From Massilia pinisoli (GTDB lineage Bacteria; Pseudomonadota; Gammaproteobacteria; Burkholderiales; Burkholderiaceae_D): 64,000 nucleotides of DNA. Position 1 is the first letter of the stretch; every line of letters begins with the position of its first letter. A program made the translations under genes and the position numbers. This document shows, in pieces, positions 8,801 to 17,489 of this stretch. Location of the stretch: positions 1 to 64,000 of the forward strand of contig NZ_JANUGW010000024.1 in assembly GCF_024753285.1 (NCBI RefSeq), in the 5' to 3' direction. Under the pieces are notes generated by a model. It was not told the origin of the DNA, made no database searches, and worked only from the letters and a program-made list of their open reading frames with translations.

Positions 8801-11509
8801 CGCGCCCGGCTCTTCGCTCCAGTAGCCGCGCCAGTCGATGCCGCGAACGTAGTGAGCCCGCGCGGCATCCACCGTCACGACCTGGCCAGGCACCGGATGG
8901 TTGGCGGCGTCCACCACGATCACGGAAATGCTGGCGCTGTCGGCGACCGTGCCGCGCCGCACCGCCAGCCCGACCTTGCGCGCACGCGGCCACACGGCCA
9001 CGTCCGCGGGTTGCACATTGGTCTCGCCGTTCGGATCGGCGAACTCCATCTCGGCATGCAGCGTGAGCGGCGTATCCAGCACCGGCACGTCGACCTTGGC
9101 GTGATAACGGCCGGCGAGGTCGAGCGTGGCGCGGCGTTCCGCGAAGGAAGGCGGGTCGATGGGCGGCCGGCTCATGTCGGCGAAGCCGTAGCCCGGTACC
9201 GGGTCGGCCGCGCCGGCCGTATACCTGCCGCGGACCACGACAGGCTGGTTCGCCGCCGAACCGCCGGCCAGGAACGCGAGGCTGCCCGCCAGGTCGACGG
9301 CTGGTGCCTTGCCCTCGCCGGTGACGTGCGCGTTCAGGCGTGCCTCGAACACGGGCAGGCGGAACGCTTCGACCTGAAAGGTGCCCCAGCCCACTTGCCG
9401 GCCGTCGTCGCCGAAGATCATGTAGTCGTAGGTGCCCAGCCGGGCGCCCGGCGGCACGCGCCACTGGTGCAGCGCGCTGCCGCGGGCGTCAAAGGCCAGC
9501 GGGGCCTCGTGCACCTTGGCACCGCTTGCATCGACGATCCTGAGCTTGCCCGTCTGCGCGTGCGGCACCGTGTAGCCGTTCGCGTCGGGCAGGCGTGCCA
9601 CGGCCTGCATCGACAGCGTCTCGCCAGGGCTCAGCAGCGTGCGGTCGAGGATGGCGTGGACGATCTGGCGCGGCGCTTCCGTGTGTGGCAGGCCAGGGCG
9701 ATGCTGCAGGACCGCGACGTCGGCGCCGTGGCGGGCGACGAACCACAGGCCGTCGCTGGCGTCGCCGCAGGTCGGCGGCGCCAGCGGCTGGGCTATCCGC
9801 AAGCGTCCCTGCGCGTCGGTCCGGCCGGAGAACAGGCGCGTACCGCGGCAATCGTGCACGTCGACGAGCGTGTCGGCCTGCGGGGCCGCGCTGTCGATGG
9901 CGGTCACCCAGACGAGCGATGGGTAGCGGTCGGACAGGCGCGCGTGGATGCGCAGATTCGTGAGCTGGACGAGGGCGAGGCGCGCGCTGTCGAGCTGCCG
10001 TGCGCCGTTGGGGCCCGGGTAGCGCGCCGCGAGCGCCTTGGCGTCGGCCGCCAGGCGGGCGCGGTAGCGCGGGCTGTCGACTTCGACGAGCCACGTGCCG
10101 TAGCCGGACAGGGTCACGGGCGCCAGCTCCAGCGCGCGGCCCGACGGGACGACCTGCTGGTCGACGTGCATGCTGGCGGCCCGTGCGCCGACCTCGTCGA
10201 GCAGGGCGGCCGAACGTGCGAACGCCGGTTGGTGCGGCGCGTTGGAGGTGGTCCGGAGCCCGTCCAGCGCCGCGCTGCGGTGCAGCGCGAGCAGGGCGGC
10301 GTTGCGGTCGCGGGCGCCGTCCAGGTGCCAGGCCCGCACACCGACCTTGGGCTCCGTGTTGCGCAGGGCGAGTGCCCAGCGGGCTTGCCGTCCGGGCTTC
10401 CACGGTATCACGCCCTGTTGCTGCGCCATGGCGGCGTACGCGGGCAAGTGGCTCACCACGAGCGGCGTTTTCTGCGGCGTTACTGTGCGGATGGTGCGGC
10501 CGGTCATGTCGGTCAGCGGTTTGTCGAGGACGGGTGCCAGCTGCTCGCCTTCCGCCATCAGGGCGTCGGTCTGGAACCGGTTCGCGTCGTACGCGTAGCC
10601 GGACGCGTGCTTGACCGGATAGCGCCGGCCGGCGCCGCCCACCAGCGCGATAGCGTCATCCGCCGGCAGTGTCATCTTTTCGGAAAATTCGAAGGTGACG
10701 GGTCCGCGGGGATCGCATCCCGGCGTACCGGCCATGACGGTGCATTCCACGGACACCGTCAGCGGCGGGCGCACGCGCAGGCGGAAGGTCTGGTCGAGCG
10801 AATGGGCCACGTCGTAGCGGGAGCGGATGTCCTTGCCCCACACCCAGGTAACGTCCGCGTCGTTCGGCCACGCCTGGCTGCCGCAGCGGGCGACCACCCA
10901 GTCCTGGCGGCTCTCCGCGCGCGGATTGGCCTTGCGGTAGCGGTCGATGACGTCCTGCGCCTGCGCGCCCGCCAGCACGCTGACCGGTTGCGCCGCGCCG
11001 TTCACGTTGCACGCCAGGTGGGCGAGCGACGCCGGGTCGACGGGGGCCGACGGGGCGAACATGGCCACCGGCTCTTCCAGAGCGAGGTTGGCCTTGAGCG
11101 GGGATTGGAAGAACCGGATGGCGGCCAGCGGCCCGCCGGTATCGAAGCGCCATGGCGCGGGCATCGCGACGGGCTGGCCCTTCAGGTCGGACACCGGCAG
11201 CGGACGCACGATGCAGGCCACGCCGTCCGGCAGCGCCCGGGCAAACTCGCCCACCCAGTTGCGGGCGTCGATCCAGTGGCCGACTGCCTTGAGGTCCGGG
11301 TCGCTGCAGGCCACGGTGGCGGCATCGCCGGCGCGATCATTGCCCAGCGCGGCCACGTCGTCGCTGAACCGGATCCGGACCTGGCGCACGTCGCGCTGCG
11401 TCTTGGCGGGGCCGACGTCGACGACGGTGGTGGCGGCCAGCGCCGGCACGCAGGCCAGCGTTGCGATCGCCAGGACGGCGTGCGCGAGGTGAGGGCGAAA
11501 ACTGGGCAT
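5801..11509 (-). CDS. Bacterial alpha-2-macroglobulin (thioester protease trap)
   Basis: A 1,902-residue envelope protein. Residues 1-25 form a Sec signal ending ALA-A. A cysteine sits inside the hydrophobic core (TLAC), but the lipobox is poor, so lipid anchoring is doubtful. The N-terminal two-thirds is a chain of macroglobulin-like beta domains. The thioester motif is Cys1449-Met-Glu-Gln1452 (YPYRCMEQMV), followed by the alpha-helical thioester domain and a C-terminal receptor-binding-like domain. Bacterial homologues (E. coli YfhM/YfaS) covalently trap proteases that breach the outer membrane. They are usually encoded beside pbpC (penicillin-binding protein 1C); no pbpC is present here. 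GGAGA precedes the ATG. A 49-codon secreted ORF lies just upstream. Confidence 0.93.
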   Translation of the reverse strand: MPSFRPHLAHAVLAIATLACVPALAATTVVDVGPAKTQRDVRQVRIRFSDDVAALGNDRAGDAATVACSDPDLKAVGHWIDARNWVGEFARALPDGVACIVRPLPVSDLKGQPVAMPAPWRFDTGGPLAAIRFFQSPLKANLALEEPVAMFAPSAPVDPASLAHLACNVNGAAQPVSVLAGAQAQDVIDRYRKANPRAESRQDWVVARCGSQAWPNDADVTWVWGKDIRSRYDVAHSLDQTFRLRVRPPLTVSVECTVMAGTPGCDPRGPVTFEFSEKMTLPADDAIALVGGAGRRYPVKHASGYAYDANRFQTDALMAEGEQLAPVLDKPLTDMTGRTIRTVTPQKTPLVVSHLPAYAAMAQQQGVIPWKPGRQARWALALRNTEPKVGVRAWHLDGARDRNAALLALHRSAALDGLRTTSNAPHQPAFARSAALLDEVGARAASMHVDQQVVPSGRALELAPVTLSGYGTWLVEVDSPRYRARLAADAKALAARYPGPNGARQLDSARLALVQLTNLRIHARLSDRYPSLVWVTAIDSAAPQADTLVDVHDCRGTRLFSGRTDAQGRLRIAQPLAPPTCGDASDGLWFVARHGADVAVLQHRPGLPHTEAPRQIVHAILDRTLLSPGETLSMQAVARLPDANGYTVPHAQTGKLRIVDASGAKVHEAPLAFDARGSALHQWRVPPGARLGTYDYMIFGDDGRQVGWGTFQVEAFRLPVFEARLNAHVTGEGKAPAVDLAGSLAFLAGGSAANQPVVVRGRYTAGAADPVPGYGFADMSRPPIDPPSFAERRATLDLAGRYHAKVDVPVLDTPLTLHAEMEFADPNGETNVQPADVAVWPRARKVGLAVRRGTVADSASISVIVVDAANHPVPGQVVTVDAARAHYVRGIDWRGYWSEEPGARIPACTARTDEHGKAQCTVPWTGRTANEWLFRAAAPDASSGTALVHPGLFRWGSQESAIALADEHEPEAGQPVKLRLRPPFLPATALLTVEREGVLASHVLAVTSADEEIMLPSEPEFAPGVRLVAQFVRAADGVRDDIDPDAELEHDGTLDLHFARASHELDVEVTLDRATARPGDTVQADVRVRHAGAGAAGARVTLVAVDDALNLLKPNDTWALMDSFWRDRYIVMGNAHSILTLQRSFPFGPIARAWPELESLLQRYAARTSNESRGMAEAAAPAPAPPASEKPVVVTGQRAVGVTMDRNRGPLQDLVVAEDVGALPGMGAPRADFSSLAMWKADVQLDQDGHARVAIPLPDSLTRWRIVALAMDGADSYGIGKATVRTRKELQMLSGLPPVVRGGDELDQKITLRNDSDRALTVRVRAEASAGASSPLERAVTLPARASQSVSWRVRVPTGVDRIDWRIAARADRGEESDALLVTQRVTGMPVTVRDSMLVRVDHARSVPVALPHDALPGLGGVTVQWTGSPGAAAVAGAQAWMAAYPYRCMEQMVSMAVVSGDVEAWNAAMDKLPQHLAANGLVEYFPDTPGSDVLTAYLLDMSAATGWPLPGNARDRMETGLRNVLAHPDLAQWPYDLGLLDRRLALQAALGATVRAADAVVPKNLDALPTIALLDWVRYVLTTPDDALRRERLDSAAASLRNRYDLQGTRLRWRGDGSQQRWWMMWTGDVVAARTALLVQQWAQSDARWRDDVPRMILSLVDVQANGHWNTTVANAWAVVALRRLALASDGAPVTGTSTATLGTQSVARAWPDPAPALLSLPGDGTGAALALDHKGTGAPWATVQVKAATRTEHTIAHGLAVSKTIAPVQQRVPGRWSEGDVMRVTLHIVSHGDNGWLAIDDPIPSGATILGKGLGGESLTAQLKDVAARVPWMARPTYVERGSDSYRAYYARVTAGEWDLSYTVRLNNAGSFRFPATRVEAMYAPEIFGEAPNVNLDVAQ

Positions 11510-11560
11510 CGGGTCTCCGGTGTCGTGCAGGGCGGGTGGTTTTGGCGCGGCCGGCGCGGA

Positions 11561-11710
11561 TTACAACTTGGTCGGATTGTTGATGACGTCCCAGATGGTC
11601 GGCGGCTTGCCCAGCGTTTGCTTGGTGGCCACCGGCGCGGCTGCGGCGCCCAGCGCGAAGCTGGCGAGGCCGCAAGCGACGGCGGCATGAAGGGAGAGTG
11701 TCGGTCGCAT
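11561..11710 (-). CDS. Small secreted peptide (49 aa) upstream of alpha-2-macroglobulin
   Basis: The frame reads MRPTLSLHAAVACGLASFAL, then GAAAAPVATKQTLGKPPTIW and ends DVINNPTKL. It has the build of a signal peptide (residues 1-25) followed by a 24-residue polar tail. It stops 51 bp before the macroglobulin start, on the same strand. No clear Shine-Dalgarno is visible upstream of the ATG, which weakens the call. I do not recognise a family. If real, it would be exported to the same compartment as the macroglobulin. Conservation of the tail in related genomes would decide it. Confidence 0.42.
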   Translation of the reverse strand: MRPTLSLHAAVACGLASFALGAAAAPVATKQTLGKPPTIWDVINNPTKL

Positions 11711-11787
11711 GGGAGGGCGCGTAGTGGGTATGCCGCCACTCTAGCAAAATGTTTGTGCGGAAAATGCACGAATTTCCACGGCAGCCG

Positions 11788-12633
11788 TCACCCCACGACG
11801 ACGTCCACTGCGTCCAGCACCGTGCGATCCGCCACCGCGTCGATCGCCACGATCCGCCCGTCGCGCACCTCGACCCGCAGCACGAGCAATAAATTCTCCG
11901 GCACCACCGCGACCCCCAGCTCGCCGTCGAGCAGGGCCACCCACGCGGCGTGCGCCTGCCCCTTGAACGCCTCGGCCACGGCGCCGGCGCCGCGGATTTC
12001 CGCCAGCGACCCGAGCGTGACGGCCGCCGCATCCGCGCGGAACACGACGTTCGGGTCGAGCACCCGCAAGAGGCCCGTCATGTCGCCGCCGCGCGCCGCG
12101 ACGAGGAACGATTCGATGAGCCACTGGCGATCGGCGACCGCATGGTCGACGTCGCCGTCGCGCACGCGCCGGCGCGCGCGGCTCGCGAGCTGCCGGGCCG
12201 CCTCGGGCGTCTTGTCGAGGATAGTCGCGATGTCTTCGAATGCCACGTCGAACAGGTCGTGCAGCACGAACGCGAGGCGTTCGGACGGCGTGAGGCGGTC
12301 GAGGACGACGAGCATCGCGAGGCCGATCGCGTCCACGCGCAACACTTCCTGCTCCGGCGTGTCGTCGGACGCGAGGTCGAAGTCGGGATCGATCGGTTCC
12401 TCGGCGCGCGCCGTGCGGGCGCGCAGCATGTCGAGGCAGATGCGCGCGACGACCGTCGTCAGCCAGCCGGGCAGGTTGGCCACGTCGTCCGTGTCGCTGC
12501 GGGCCAGGCGGAGCCACGCTTCCTGCACGGCGTCGTCGGCTTCGTGGGCGTTGCCGAGCATGCGCAGGGCGACGCTGCGCAAGTGCTTGCGGCTCGCTTC
12601 GAATCGTTCGGACAACGACAACGGTTCGCGCAT
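11788..12633 (-). CDS. ECF sigma factor with C-terminal SnoaL-like domain (SigJ/ECF41 type)
   Basis: A 281-residue sigma factor. Residues 10-75 form region 2, with the core-binding segment DDAVQEAWLRLAR. Residues 105-165 form region 4, with the helix-turn-helix FEDIATILDKTPEAARQLASRARRR. Residues 170-281 form an NTF2/SnoaL-like extension (WLIESFLVAARGGDMTGLLRVLDPNVVFRAD). In ECF41/SigJ-type factors this tail replaces the anti-sigma factor and tunes activity in cis. No anti-sigma gene is adjacent, consistent with that. The start has no strong ribosome site. It is divergent from the AraC gene across about 230 bp. Confidence 0.88.
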   Translation of the reverse strand: MREPLSLSERFEASRKHLRSVALRMLGNAHEADDAVQEAWLRLARSDTDDVANLPGWLTTVVARICLDMLRARTARAEEPIDPDFDLASDDTPEQEVLRVDAIGLAMLVVLDRLTPSERLAFVLHDLFDVAFEDIATILDKTPEAARQLASRARRRVRDGDVDHAVADRQWLIESFLVAARGGDMTGLLRVLDPNVVFRADAAAVTLGSLAEIRGAGAVAEAFKGQAHAAWVALLDGELGVAVVPENLLLVLRVEVRDGRIVAIDAVADRTVLDAVDVVVG

Positions 12634-12863
12634 TTGTCACATCTCCTCGATTGCAGTCGTCAACAGGATGACGCGCCGGCGGTCCGGCGCCCGACCTGGG
12701 AGATTAACATGCTAGCCCGTATGACCAACATCGCCGTCCTGCCAGGTCGCCGGGCAGTGGGCGTGACATTGTCGCATTCGTACTAGCCGGACGCCGCAGC
12801 CGTTGGCATGCTGCGCGTCTGCCGTTATGCTGGCAGGACCATGCAACCTCCACGCCCATCGCC

Positions 12864-13667
12864 ATGCCGACCCACCACCGCGAACTCGCACCGCCGGACG
12901 CACTGAAAAGCGCGATCGCGTGCTTCTGGTACGACCGCAGGGATGCGGGCGCGGTGACGCAGCCGTTCGACGTGCTGCCCGACGGTTATGCGGAAATCGT
13001 GTTCCACGTCGGCGACGCGTGCGGCGTGGCCGGCGGGCGCATGCGGCGGCTGGCGTCGCCGGTCCTGATCGGGTTGTTGCGCCAGCCCGTCACGCTGGCC
13101 GTGCGCGGACGGCTGGACATCGTCGGCGTGCGCTGCCATCCGTGGGCCGTGGGCGGGCTGCTCGGCATGCCGGCTGCGACGACTGACCTGCGCGCGATCG
13201 GTCACCCCGTCGCCGCGCTGCAGCCCATGCTGGAACGATGCATCGAAGGCGACCGCATCGACGAGGCGCTCGCGCTCGTCGAACGCCACTTCGTGCGGGC
13301 CGGCCTCTGTGCGCCCGTCGACACGATGCTGGCCCGCGCCGGTGCGGCAATGCGCGAGGCGCACGGCACCTTGGCCGTCAGCGACGTCGCGGCGGCCGCG
13401 CATGCGACGGTGCGCACGCTGGAACGCAGGTTCAAGCAGTCGTCCGGCCACACCGTGAAGGAGGTGTCGGGCCTGATCCGCTTCGAAGGGGCGCGCAACG
13501 CACTGTGCCGCCGTCCGCACGACAGCATCGCGGACCTCGCGCAGACGCTGGGTTACGTGGACCAGTCGCACCTGGGCCGTGAATTCAGGCGCTACAGCGG
13601 CACGACGCCCGCCGCGTTCGCGCGCGCGCGGCCGCGCGGCGAATTTGGCGGGTTTGTACAAGCCTGA
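12864..13667 (+). CDS. AraC-family transcriptional regulator (DUF6597-type sensor)
   Basis: A 267-residue protein. The N-terminal half starts with ELAPPDALKSAIACFWYDRR and has LPDGYAEIVFH, a pattern common to the DUF6597 group of AraC regulators. The C-terminal half (about residues 165-258) is a double helix-turn-helix: SDVAAAAHATVRTLERRFKQ, then DSIADLAQTLGYVDQSHLGR and EFRRYSGTTPAAF. It lies 51 bp upstream of the FAD monooxygenase on the same strand and may regulate it, though this is inference from position only. The inducer is unknown. Confidence 0.85.
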   Translation: MPTHHRELAPPDALKSAIACFWYDRRDAGAVTQPFDVLPDGYAEIVFHVGDACGVAGGRMRRLASPVLIGLLRQPVTLAVRGRLDIVGVRCHPWAVGGLLGMPAATTDLRAIGHPVAALQPMLERCIEGDRIDEALALVERHFVRAGLCAPVDTMLARAGAAMREAHGTLAVSDVAAAAHATVRTLERRFKQSSGHTVKEVSGLIRFEGARNALCRRPHDSIADLAQTLGYVDQSHLGREFRRYSGTTPAAFARARPRGEFGGFVQA

Positions 13668-13718
13668 CGGGGACGCACCCGGTAACGTTCCGATCGTCCA
13701 TCACTTTCGATCGCGAAC

Positions 13719-15284
13719 ATGACTCACCTGAACCACCATCCCGGCCACGACGTGATCGTCGCCGGTGCGGGCCCCGTCGGCCTGTTCCTCGCCTGCGAGC
13801 TGGCCCTTGGCGGGTGCGCCGTGCTGGTCCTCGAACGGGACGCTCAGCCGGATGCGCCGCTGAAGCGCCTGCCGTTCGGCCTGCGCGGCCTGTCGTCGCC
13901 CACGATCCAGGCGCTGCACCGGCGCGGCCTGCTGGACGAACTCCACGCGCCGAAGACCCTCGCGCATCCGTTCGCCGGCACGACGGATGCGCACGTCCGG
14001 CGCCAGGCCGGACACTTCGCCGGCATCCCCTTTTATCGCGACGACGTCGACCCCGCGCAGTGGCCGTGGCATCTGCCGGACACGGTGCCCCCGCATCTGC
14101 TGGCCGAGATGGCGGAACTGGAAGCCGTGCTCGCGCGCCGCGCGCATGCGCTGGGTGTCGAGATCCGGCGCGGCGTCTCCGTCACGGACGTGCGCCAGAC
14201 GGCGGACGACGTCACCGTGCACGCGGGCGCAGACGTCTTCACGGCGCGCTGGCTCGTCGGCTGCGACGGTGCCCGCAGCGTCGTGCGCAAGGCAGCCGGC
14301 TTCGCGTTCGCAGGCACGGAGCCCGAATTCACGGGCTATACACTCAATGTCGACCTCGCCGAGCCGCACTACATCGCGGTGGGCCGCACGATGACTGCGG
14401 CCGGCATGACGATCCAGTTCCAGCCGGGACACCTTGCACTCGGCGATTTCGACGGCGGCGCCGGCCACGATGCGGGAACGCCACTCACGCGCGAGCGCGT
14501 GCAGGCGGTGCTGCGCCGCGTCTCCGGCACCGACGCGACGGTCGCGGCGCTCCATCACGGCACCACGTGGACGGACCGCGCGCGCCAGGCGACGGCCTAC
14601 CGCGACGGCAGGATCCTGCTGGCCGGAGACGCGGCGCACATCCATTCGCCGCTGGGCGGGCAGGGCCTGAATCTGGGCATTGGCGACGCGCTGAACCTGG
14701 GCTGGAAGCTCGCCGCGACCGTCCACGGCACGGCGCCCGACGCGCTGCTCGACAGCTACCACGCGGAGCGGCATCCGGTCGGGGCGCGGGTGCTGGACTG
14801 GTCGCGCGCCCAGGTCGCGCTCATGCGGCCGGAGCCGGCGGCCCGTGCGCTGAACGCCATCATGCGCGACCTGATCGCCACGCGCGACGGCGCCACGTAC
14901 GTCGCAGGCCGAGTGTGGGGCATGCATGTGCATTACGATCTCGGCGGCGAGCATCCGCTGGCGGGCCGCAGCGTCCCCGACTACGTGTTCGACGACGGCA
15001 CGACGGTGGCGGACGCGCTGCGCGGCGGCACGGCCCTGCTGCTCGACTTCACGGCCGACGCGGCACTGGCCGCCTGCGCCGGACGCTATGGCGCCCGGCT
15101 ACGCCATGTGGCGGGCAGCGTGCGCGAGCGGCTCGGCGCGGATGCGCTGCTGGTGCGGCCCGACGGCATCGTCGCATGGGCGTGCGTTGGTCGTCCCGAT
15201 CCGGCCGGGCTGGAACGGGCGGCGGCGCGCTGGCTCGGCGCCTGTCGAGCTTGGGATCATGCCGCAGCGCGGCATCAGCGGTAA
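13719..15284 (+). CDS. FAD-dependent aromatic monooxygenase (PheA/TfdB, MhpA-like family)
   Basis: A 521-residue class A flavoprotein monooxygenase. The Rossmann dinucleotide site is VIVAGAGPVGLFLACELA (residues 13-30), with ERD closing the ADP pocket. The mid-region DG motif is VGCDGARSVVRKAAG. The ribose/FAD site GDAAHIHSPLGGQGLNLGIGDALNLGWKL lies near residues 303-331. A C-terminal thioredoxin-like domain (about residues 415-515) fits phenol hydroxylase relatives. It would use NAD(P)H and O2 to hydroxylate an aromatic or polyketide-like substrate in the cytoplasm; the substrate cannot be read from sequence. Its neighbour upstream is an AraC regulator. Confidence 0.87.
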   Translation: MTHLNHHPGHDVIVAGAGPVGLFLACELALGGCAVLVLERDAQPDAPLKRLPFGLRGLSSPTIQALHRRGLLDELHAPKTLAHPFAGTTDAHVRRQAGHFAGIPFYRDDVDPAQWPWHLPDTVPPHLLAEMAELEAVLARRAHALGVEIRRGVSVTDVRQTADDVTVHAGADVFTARWLVGCDGARSVVRKAAGFAFAGTEPEFTGYTLNVDLAEPHYIAVGRTMTAAGMTIQFQPGHLALGDFDGGAGHDAGTPLTRERVQAVLRRVSGTDATVAALHHGTTWTDRARQATAYRDGRILLAGDAAHIHSPLGGQGLNLGIGDALNLGWKLAATVHGTAPDALLDSYHAERHPVGARVLDWSRAQVALMRPEPAARALNAIMRDLIATRDGATYVAGRVWGMHVHYDLGGEHPLAGRSVPDYVFDDGTTVADALRGGTALLLDFTADAALAACAGRYGARLRHVAGSVRERLGADALLVRPDGIVAWACVGRPDPAGLERAAARWLGACRAWDHAAARHQR

Positions 15285-15319
15285 TCCGCGCGCGGTCCGC
15301 ATCGGGCTACAATAAGCGC

Positions 15320-16291
15320 ATGAAAAACTGGATCAATCGCCTGCGGGGCGGAGCCGACAACACGGCCGGGACGAAACCGGCCGTTCCCACGCCCGGCGCC
15401 GAGCCGGACGAACAAGTGGGCATGGCCGCCGAGATCGAGGCCACGTATTACCGCTGGCTGACGGCGTCCGCGGGCTATGCCGCGCCGGCCGCCGTCGAGA
15501 ACGCGATCCTCGACGAGGTGCGCGGGCTCGCGCGCGACCCCGGAACGGCGGCCGAGCTGGTGCCGCGCGTGCCGGAAGTGATCCCGCAACTGCTGCGCAG
15601 CCTGCACGACGAGGCGTCGAACGCGGAACTGGCGCGCCAGGTCGCGCAGGACGTCGTGCTCGTGGCGGAAGTCATCCGCGAGGCGAACAGCGCGTATTAC
15701 CGGCCAATGTCGCCCGTCAAGACGGTCGAGGCGGCCCTCATGATGCTGGGCCAGAACGGCTTGCGCATGCTGCTTGCGCGCGTCGCCTTCCGTCCCATCA
15801 TCAAGCTGCAGTCGACGGGGTTCGCGCGCGTGGCCGCGCCGCTCGTCTGGAACCAGTCCGAGAAATGCGCGCTGGCCGCGAGCCTGATGGCACCGGGCCT
15901 GACGGCAGGCGCGTTCGAGGCCTATCTCGCGGGCCTGATGCAGAACCTGGGCCTCGTCGTCGGCTTCCGCCTGGCCGACCGCGTGTGCGAGGACGGCAAG
16001 GTGCCCGGTTCGAGCGACTTCGGCCTGCAATTGCTGGACGAGGGCCGCATGCTGTCGGCCGCCATCGCCCGCCACTGGGACTTTCCGGCGCCCGTCGCCG
16101 ACGCCATCGCGCACGCGGGCGAGCCGGGCGAGGAAAACCTGGCGCAAGCCCTTGCGCTGGGCGACCGCATCGCCAAGCTGCGCCTGCTGATCGACGCCCA
16201 CATCATCGGCGAGGACGACGACTTCGTCTCCGAAGGCCTCGACAACTTCCAACGCCGCTGCCTCGGCAAGCTGAGCAACGTCGAAAGCTGA
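15320..16291 (+). CDS. HDOD domain signalling protein
   Basis: A 323-residue cytoplasmic protein. Residues 1-40 are a polar, Pro-rich leader. Residues about 80-285 form an HDOD domain, a catalytically dead relative of HD hydrolases: VPEVIPQLLRSLHDEASNAELARQVAQDVVLVAEVIREANSAYY, then KTVEAALMMLGQNGLRMLLARVAF. HDOD proteins act in signal transduction and c-di-GMP-linked regulation in proteobacteria, usually through protein contacts. It stands alone, 35 bp after the monooxygenase on the same strand. The ATG at 15320 is the first Met in frame that gives a sensible N-terminus. Confidence 0.85.
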   Translation: MKNWINRLRGGADNTAGTKPAVPTPGAEPDEQVGMAAEIEATYYRWLTASAGYAAPAAVENAILDEVRGLARDPGTAAELVPRVPEVIPQLLRSLHDEASNAELARQVAQDVVLVAEVIREANSAYYRPMSPVKTVEAALMMLGQNGLRMLLARVAFRPIIKLQSTGFARVAAPLVWNQSEKCALAASLMAPGLTAGAFEAYLAGLMQNLGLVVGFRLADRVCEDGKVPGSSDFGLQLLDEGRMLSAAIARHWDFPAPVADAIAHAGEPGEENLAQALALGDRIAKLRLLIDAHIIGEDDDFVSEGLDNFQRRCLGKLSNVES

Positions 16292-16394
16292 CCTGGCGCG
16301 CACCGTTGCGCCACACCTGTGTTGCCACGACCGTGTTTCCGTGTAATCATGATTTTCGGATAGGAAACTTTTTACCGGACGTGGAGGAGACACG

Positions 16395-16847
16395 ATGATC
16401 CGCAAGACGAAAGTTGCATCCCTGATATTGGCTATGTCCGTGTTGCCCTGGTGCGGCGGCCACGCCGTCGCCGGCCCCCTGGACGAGGCGAAGGCGAAGG
16501 TCCACCTCGACGCCGTCGCCGCGGGCGACCTGGACGCGCTGATGCGCGACTATGCGGACGACGCCTACCTGGAGTGGGTCGGCGGCCCGCTCGACGGACG
16601 CTACCACGGCAAGGCCGCGATCCGCGCCGTCTGGCAGAAATTCATCGCGGCGAACGCCGGCAAGCCCCGTCCGGCCAGCTTCGGCAAGCTGACGGCGCTC
16701 GGCAATCCGCGCGGCACGTCGCTGCAGGCGAAGGCCGACTACGGCGGCGCCGTGCCGGTGAAAGTGTGGCACGTGCTGACCTACCGCGACGGCGACCTCA
16801 CGACCGAGGTCTGGCAGATCGCGCCCACGCTGCAGATCGATCCGTGA
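16395..16847 (+). CDS. Secreted SnoaL/NTF2-like protein
   Basis: A 150-residue precursor with a signal peptide (residues 1-26, MIRKTKVASLILAMSVLPWC to AVAG). The mature part is one NTF2-like cone: VHLDAVAAGDLDALMRDYAD, WVGGPLDGRYHGKAAIRAVW and a closing strand VKVWHVLTYRDGDLTTEVWQ. Such domains bind small ligands or act as isomerase-like folds; no catalytic set is evident. GTGGAGGAGACACG precedes the ATG, a strong ribosome site. The stop overlaps the start of the next gene by one base (TGATG), and the third gene follows by one base, so the three products should be made together. Confidence 0.82.
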   Translation: MIRKTKVASLILAMSVLPWCGGHAVAGPLDEAKAKVHLDAVAAGDLDALMRDYADDAYLEWVGGPLDGRYHGKAAIRAVWQKFIAANAGKPRPASFGKLTALGNPRGTSLQAKADYGGAVPVKVWHVLTYRDGDLTTEVWQIAPTLQIDP

Positions 16848-17488
16848 TGCCGTCGTTGTCCCGGGCGGCGCTGCTGCTGGCCGGCGCCGCCGCTGCCTCT
16901 GTCTCTGCGGCGCCCGTCGAGGTGCTCGTGCAGACGCCGGCCGGCGGCCCGGTGGCCGATGCCGCCGTGATCGTCGAGCCGCTCGCGGGCCCGGTCCCGC
17001 GCGCGCGCGCCGGCGCGCATGCCGCCATCGAGCAGCGGGGCCGCGAATTCCTGCCGTGGATGACGGTCGTGCAGACCGGGACCAGCGTCGACTTTCCCAA
17101 CAACGACACGATCCGCCACCACGTCTATTCGTTCTCGGAACCGAAGCGTTTCGAGATCAAGCTGTATGCCGGCAAGCCGGGCAAGCCCGTCGTGTTCGAC
17201 AAGCCGGGCCAGGTCGACATCGGCTGCAACATCCACGACTGGATGGAGGCGCACGTGCTCGTCGTCGACACGCCGTACTTCGCCCGCACGGGCGCGGACG
17301 GCCGCGCCACCGTCGCGGGCGTGCCCGCAGGCCGCTACCGCCTGCGCCTGTGGCATCCGCGCCAGAAGGTGCAGGTCGCGCCGGACGAGATCGACGTGGA
17401 CGACGCGCCCGTGCGCCTGACGCTCGCGCTGGATGCGAAACCGCGCGAGCCCAAGCCGCATACCGAGGACGACCCGGACCGCTACTGA
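16847..17488 (+). CDS. Secreted cupredoxin-like protein (methylamine utilization protein-like)
   Basis: A 213-residue precursor with a signal peptide (residues 1-22). Residues about 75-145 resemble a plastocyanin-type cupredoxin. A ligand-like His lies in NNDTIRHHVYSF, and the second ligand loop reads GCNIHDWM, a Cys-x2-His-x2-Met arrangement expected of a type 1 copper site. The C-terminal third (ARTGADGRATVAGVPAGRYR) looks like a carboxypeptidase-regulatory beta-sandwich. Proteins of this build are often labelled methylamine utilization protein. The role is probably periplasmic electron transfer or copper binding; copper occupancy is not proven by sequence. It is translationally coupled to both neighbours. 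Confidence 0.8.
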   Translation: MPSLSRAALLLAGAAAASVSAAPVEVLVQTPAGGPVADAAVIVEPLAGPVPRARAGAHAAIEQRGREFLPWMTVVQTGTSVDFPNNDTIRHHVYSFSEPKRFEIKLYAGKPGKPVVFDKPGQVDIGCNIHDWMEAHVLVVDTPYFARTGADGRATVAGVPAGRYRLRLWHPRQKVQVAPDEIDVDDAPVRLTLALDAKPREPKPHTEDDPDRY

Positions 17489-17489
17489 C

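Noticed and set aside
7637..12715. A 1,692-codon plus-strand frame opposite the macroglobulin gene
   Set aside because: Long only because stop codons are rare antisense to this GC-rich gene; no recognisable motif.
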